From the NCBI RefSeq assembly GCF_026151205.1, contig NC_087073.1:18132837-18196836 (forward strand): a DNA stretch of 64,000 nt, written 5' to 3'. This DNA is from Bolinopsis microptera. Lineage: Eukaryota > Ctenophora > Tentaculata > Lobata > Bolinopsidae. This document shows positions 59,699 to 64,000 of this stretch, piece by piece. Each line of letters opens with the position of its first letter. The first letter of the stretch is position 1. The notes under the pieces were generated by a model. The model was not told the DNA's origin. It worked only from the letters and a program-made list of their open reading frames with translations, and did no database searches. The position numbers were made by a program, and so were the translations under genes.

Positions 59699-60580
59699 CT
59701 ATCTTTTATCACTTTCTTTATAATATTTTGTAGGGTACTCTGAGTGGCCAACCGATGGTTTTAACCGTTTTGTGTCTCTCGAATACATTTCTTCTGAATA
59801 TTGTCCTGGAAACTGATGATACTGTTTTACTGTTGAGCCGTTGGGATCATACATAGTAAGGTTAGTTTTTAACGAAGAAACATTCAAGTTCCTTGATGGC
59901 ATTAGTCCTGGATTACTTTGAGATAGGATTTCTTTAATTTTTGAAAATGTGTCGTGGGAGAGGGCATGCGAGGGGGATTCGTAAGAATGGGGAGCCCCGT
60001 TGACGGGCTTTTCAGTTGAATCGCTACTTTGAACTTCACTGCTAACTTTGTCAGAGGGCGAGCTAGAATAATCGATCTTTCTGATCTTACTTGGATGACT
60101 TGATTCGTCTGATAGAGTTTCTGACAAACTGGGACGAGAGAATTCTTCTAAAAGGGAGCTCTGAGGAGAGGCCGCACTTTCAGGAGGCACGGGGCTGATG
60201 GGTTCGAAAACAGGGCGAGGTTTTGGAGAAACTGGTTCTATCTTACATTCGGTTTCGCTTGGAGTGGAGGGTGTTTTGCTGGAACGAGATTGGAGTCTTT
60301 TTCGATAGTCTGCTAGAGAAACACGCTTCTTTTTCTCCATAGTTACAGTGTTAGCAACAGAATTTGATTCGATAGTACTCAGATTGGCAGGACAAGACTC
60401 AGAAGAAACCAAAGATGTGTGTGCGGACGATTCGAACTCAATCGTAGAAGGCATACTGGGAGGAGGAATAGTAACATCCATTTGATCCGTAGGGGTCGTA
60501 TCAATAGAAGGTAACGTATCGTCCGATAGATTCAGGGTGCGCGTGGCCGCTTCCAGGCCCTCAGTATCTTTCAGCGCCAC
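59699..60580 (-). CDS. terminal exon of the SETD5/KMT2E-like gene
   Basis: 294 codons with the stop, entered in phase 0 at TTACAG/GTGGCGCTG. It carries the YRKRLQ motif at about residues 92-97 and long SP-rich stretches, ending YYKESDKR. Confidence 0.8.
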   Translation of the reverse strand: MALKDTEGLEAATRTLNLSDDTLPSIDTTPTDQMDVTIPPPSMPSTIEFESSAHTSLVSSESCPANLSTIESNSVANTVTMEKKKRVSLADYRKRLQSRSSKTPSTPSETECKIEPVSPKPRPVFEPISPVPPESAASPQSSLLEEFSRPSLSETLSDESSHPSKIRKIDYSSSPSDKVSSEVQSSDSTEKPVNGAPHSYESPSHALSHDTFSKIKEILSQSNPGLMPSRNLNVSSLKTNLTMYDPNGSTVKQYHQFPGQYSEEMYSRDTKRLKPSVGHSEYPTKYYKESDKR

Positions 60581-63289
60581 CTGTAATGAGTAAGGGGTGA
60601 CTGACGAATATAAGTGTTCAAATAATCAAGTTCAGTGATTATTAAAACCGTTTATACGAAAGTTAGAGAACGTGGGCGTCAACTTCTGATAAATATAACA
60701 AAAACTTTCGCAATGTTTCCTTAATCCACTAATATTCTTACACTTCCATATATGGACCTGAAATGTGTTGGAAGCTGCGTTGTCTGTACAATAAACATCA
60801 TGTCGCGCGCGCTCAACACAACATCGCGCGCACGCGGCAGAACATTCCAGACGCGTTACATGCCGCCCCACACGTCCACAATTGGCCGAGCTCCAGCAAA
60901 ATGTGAACATTCAAGCAAATACATTTAAAATGTATCTGTATTAACTTTTCATCATACAGTATTCCAGAAGGAGCAACAAAAAGGCGGTTTAAAAGTTGTC
61001 ACTATTACTCGATATATCCAGATCTCTGGACAAAACACAGAATAGGCGGCAAGCAGTAACGTTAGCATATGATATAATCTAATAGAACTCAACAAAGCCA
61101 TCATTAAAAAAGGTGCCCCAAACATTTAAAATGGATCGACTGATTGATATCTTCATTTCAATTCATATCCAGTGCCTTCAGACTGTAGCTGATAACCGAA
61201 CAAACCTGTGATGCCGGCGAACTCATCTCTTTTTCAGGAGTGATGTTTTCACGAGTTGGAGAATACAAATGTCTCGGAGAAACAGCTGGACTCATACACT
61301 TGCTACCACCCTCTTGTATGAAGGTCTCTAACCAACGTTTCTTCGACGTTTTGTAAACAGCGATGTTGTTTTTTGGTTTACAGTTGATCAGAGATCCATG
61401 AATTGGCACTATAAACCCATCTCTTTGTACTGAAAACAATGAAAAGTTTAAAGAATTTATTTCAGGCTGCATTGACCTTGGCCTGGGAAAACTTTGTGAC
61501 AAACATCTTAACAATTCTATAATCGGTATAATTTTTCAACCGATTGAAGACATTTACGACAAACAGAGCAAAAATAAAACTTCAATTTAATCCACAAAAC
61601 ATAGGAGAATAGAGATCATCAAGATTATAATTCGTACCTTTGATGGGAGTGATGTGCGATGTGCTGTTCTTGAGCTGAAAGTTGTGCCTAGTTCTGGAGG
61701 TTGGTGCTGTACTAATAGGACGGAGTTGTATGTCAGCCTCATACCCGTTACAACGTACGTGATGCTGTGTTAATATCGGCTCCTGAAGTTTTTAAAAAGG
61801 TACAGTTTAAACCCTAGTTAACTGAGCCCCAATATATCGGTAACCCCGGCTCAGGGGAGGTTTTCAGATACCCCAAAAATTGTTCATTTACCACTTAACA
61901 GTGTTTAGTACAAATCAAAACCCCAATTTACTTGTATTGGGTGTATTTTTGATTTAACGGGAAAATAAGTGTTCCAACTAGAATCCCGGATATAGATATT
62001 CGCGGTTCTGCTATACATAAACGGGCTAGGCATGCTTTTTCATATTATTTTTATGTTATGAATCGCATTTACGTTTTCATCTAAGGAAGAATTTAAAAAT
62101 TTGCAAATTTGTATGCGATAGACAGCTAAAGATAGGTGACAAGCTAATTTGCCAAAATACGGATAAAATATTATCTTGTGTTTATTCTGAATATCCGGAA
62201 AGAGAAATGCTGGGGCTAAATCTACCTTTTTAAAAATATGATAAGTCTCGGATGAAGGCTCAAACTTCAAATATGCAGGTTTGACAGTTGCAGACGAAAA
62301 TAAATTGTCTATTGAAATACTGGGCTTGTTTTATCCTAGCTAGCGAAGTAAAATGCACGTGTAAATACGAAGGTCTTCAGGCAAAATCAGTACAGTTCTA
62401 GTCTGTGACTCACAGTAATAGTGTAAGCAGGAATGGTAGGCTTAGGAACTCTGGGGCTGTTGGCAGGGCTACTATTACAACTCTTCACCGCCCCGTCTTG
62501 TTCGAAGGTAAAGTGTTCGGGTGCAATGGTTGTGGCGATGGCGATGGTCGTGCTTGCGTTATTCCCTGCGGCGCTGCTACCTGATGCTCTACGCCCCTTT
62601 TTACCGCTTCCCTTTCTACGCCTGCTAATCAAACCGGGTCATTTCTTATATTAAACAAGTATTATATTTTGTTCCTTACTTCACACTATTTCCTAACCGA
62701 ATTAAAAACTCAAAGGAAGCGATAAAAATAACTTAGGAAGTTTGAAGCAGGAGATTACCTCTTGTTTCCTCTGGAAGGAGTGCCAGACTCTTCAGTTGGG
62801 TCGGCAGGTTCACGAGTTGGGGATTTAAGATTCTCACTCAGCACTCTCTTCCTCTCCTCGTCTCGCTCTATCTTCTCTATAACCTGTAGGGTACCGTTAT
62901 GTTGGGAGCTCTTAACGTTGCAATATTTATTATTAACAGCAAATATCAAACGTTTAACACTCGGTGTAATCACGTGACACTGACGCAGTTACAACCAGTT
63001 TCTCGTTTACTGCGATACTACTCAGTACTCAAGCTTGACTTGACTTATAAATTTCACATATATTATTTCCTCACTATTTCCTTAAACAGTTAGGAAACTC
63101 AGTTGAAATTACTCATGTACTTGACATTGACAGCTTAATCAAATACCAAACACGCTGGTCGCTGATACGATTTTACTTGTTAAAAATAGTGACAAGTGAA
63201 TTTATTGAAATATTTTCGAGCGATTATAAAGAGCTTGCAGTATTAACCTTTACCTGGATATAACTTTGCATCTTAACTTCTTCCCGACT
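59699..63289 (-). CDS. SETD5/KMT2E (MLL5)-like chromatin protein, C-terminal six exons (partial)
   Basis: Exons (high to low) 63289-63254, 62883-62759, 62624-62414, 61782-61638, 61429-61206 and 60580-59699 have GT-AG introns and matching phases, giving 540 residues and a stop. The first, a 36-nt microexon, reads SREEVKMQSYIQ and joins VIEKIERDEERKR. This matches the helix after the SET domain in the SETD5/KMT2E family. Further family hallmarks are KKRWLETF in exon 5 and KKKRVSLADYRKRL in the last exon. The rest is Ser/Pro-rich and disordered, with a basic RRRKGSGKKGRR patch. PHD and SET domains must lie beyond the right edge. Family members act in nuclear chromatin complexes that influence histone acetylation and elongation; catalytic methylation is doubtful in the family. 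Confidence 0.82.
63254..63289 (-). CDS. 36-nt microexon of the SETD5/KMT2E-like gene
   Basis: Flanked by TTTTTCAG and GTAAAG, phase 0 both sides; encodes SREEVKMQSYIQ. The family motif LSREERKM supports it strongly although it is far too short for ORF searches. Confidence 0.75.
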
Positions 63290-64000
63290 CTGAAAAATTT
63301 GCAGTTATAATAAGGAAAGATCCTAGTTTCTGAAAATATAATAACAAGTACAACTGTTCCTTTCATCTTTAGTTGGAGCCCTTACCTAGCCAATCTAAAG
63401 ACGGTCGCGTCTGCTGTTTGTCTTAGACTAAATTTTACTACTTTTGAACCGTTTTTTAAATAGTTAAATATTCTCCAAGTCTAGCCCCGTAATTTAAAGC
63501 ACTTTCCTCGTAAATAGGGTAGATTATGTATACTTTGCGATAATTCGAGTTTTCCGGTCACATACGAACTGTATCTATTTAATGCTTAATTCATTAATCT
63601 TAATTATGAGGAAGTTAGTTGTGGTATGATAAACAATTCTCTGCTCGCCTCTTCAGCAAGGCTGCAAACATAATTCCTGTACAAGGTTAAGACAGGTTGC
63701 ATAATATTAATTTAATAATACATATATATCTCATAAACGTTATATCTATACAACTTCGGATCAAAGTCACATTTGATCAAATTAGCTGAAGCCCAGTTTA
63801 ATATGCCGTATCGCTTGATTTCAAATAGACTACGTAATCAGGGAATTTCATTTCATTTAACCCAGCCCTGGCCCTCTCAGACGTAATTAATTTGACATAT
63901 ATAGCTCAAGAAATCAAAAGGAGAGAGAGAGTAGAGAGCCAGAGATACGATACATTATATGTGATAAGATATTGTCACTGAGGATATTGCAGATTAAATA
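63290..64000. other. intron or upstream sequence of the SETD5/KMT2E-like gene
   Basis: No further exon was found; the SET-domain exons should lie to the right of the window. A (GA)n stretch is present near 63920-63935. Confidence 0.45.

Noticed and set aside
1..64000. tRNA or rRNA genes
   Set aside because: I saw no cloverleaf with paired A and B boxes and no rRNA-like sequence; a tRNAscan run would be needed to exclude a diverged one.

Overview
The window is eukaryotic and almost certainly from an invertebrate animal. It has GT-AG introns, several large multi-exon genes, nested genes and many retroelements of different classes. A tandem pair of secreted ShK-domain genes, PHD-bearing non-LTR retrotransposons, Penelope-like elements and env-bearing LTR elements would suit a cnidarian best. 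That assignment is an inference, not something the sequence proves.

Minus-strand backbone. From about 54.66 kb down to 17.56 kb I can chain 32 exons, all GT-AG and all phase-compatible, into one open reading frame of about 2,306 codons. This is the 5' part of a giant protein with a CUB-like module and a SPRY domain, best matching the HECTD4 type of giant HECT E3 ligases. No HECT domain lies in the window, so the gene should continue past base 1. Further right, between 63.29 and 59.70 kb, six more phase-compatible exons give the C-terminal 540 residues of a SETD5/KMT2E (MLL5)-like protein, including a 36-nt microexon.

Plus-strand genes, apparently inside introns of the giant gene: a small secreted kringle protein (5.43-6.47 kb), a secreted discoidin-like plus PLAT-like protein of 347 residues (14.78-17.11 kb), and two tandem ShK-domain secreted paralogues (18.75-19.63 and 19.87-20.78 kb).

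Mobile DNA. A minus-strand LTR retroelement at 6.79-14.71 kb has essentially identical 587-bp LTRs, an AGAG target duplication, a primer-binding site and a polypurine tract. It lacks gag and nearly all of pol, keeps a broken fusion-type env, and has an extra RGRGR-repeat ORF 3' of env. An inverted-repeat element (25.24-34.30 kb) is interrupted by an exactly delimited 6.08-kb insertion carrying an AlkB-like plus SGNH-hydrolase ORF and an intact PHD-endonuclease-RT LINE ORF. A second LINE (37.5-40.6 kb), broken by one stop codon, sits inside a 40-bp minisatellite. A truncated LINE lies between two related hairpin repeats (43.3-45.4 kb). An intact Penelope-like element (50.74-53.07 kb) and relics of others are also present. 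Many MITE-like hairpins and long C/G homopolymers fill the rest.

The most unusual items are the AlkB-SGNH retroelement ORF, the env-only LTR element with its repeat ORF, the mosaic-identity inverted repeat, and the 11-bp repeat of splice-acceptor-like units just upstream of one giant-gene exon.
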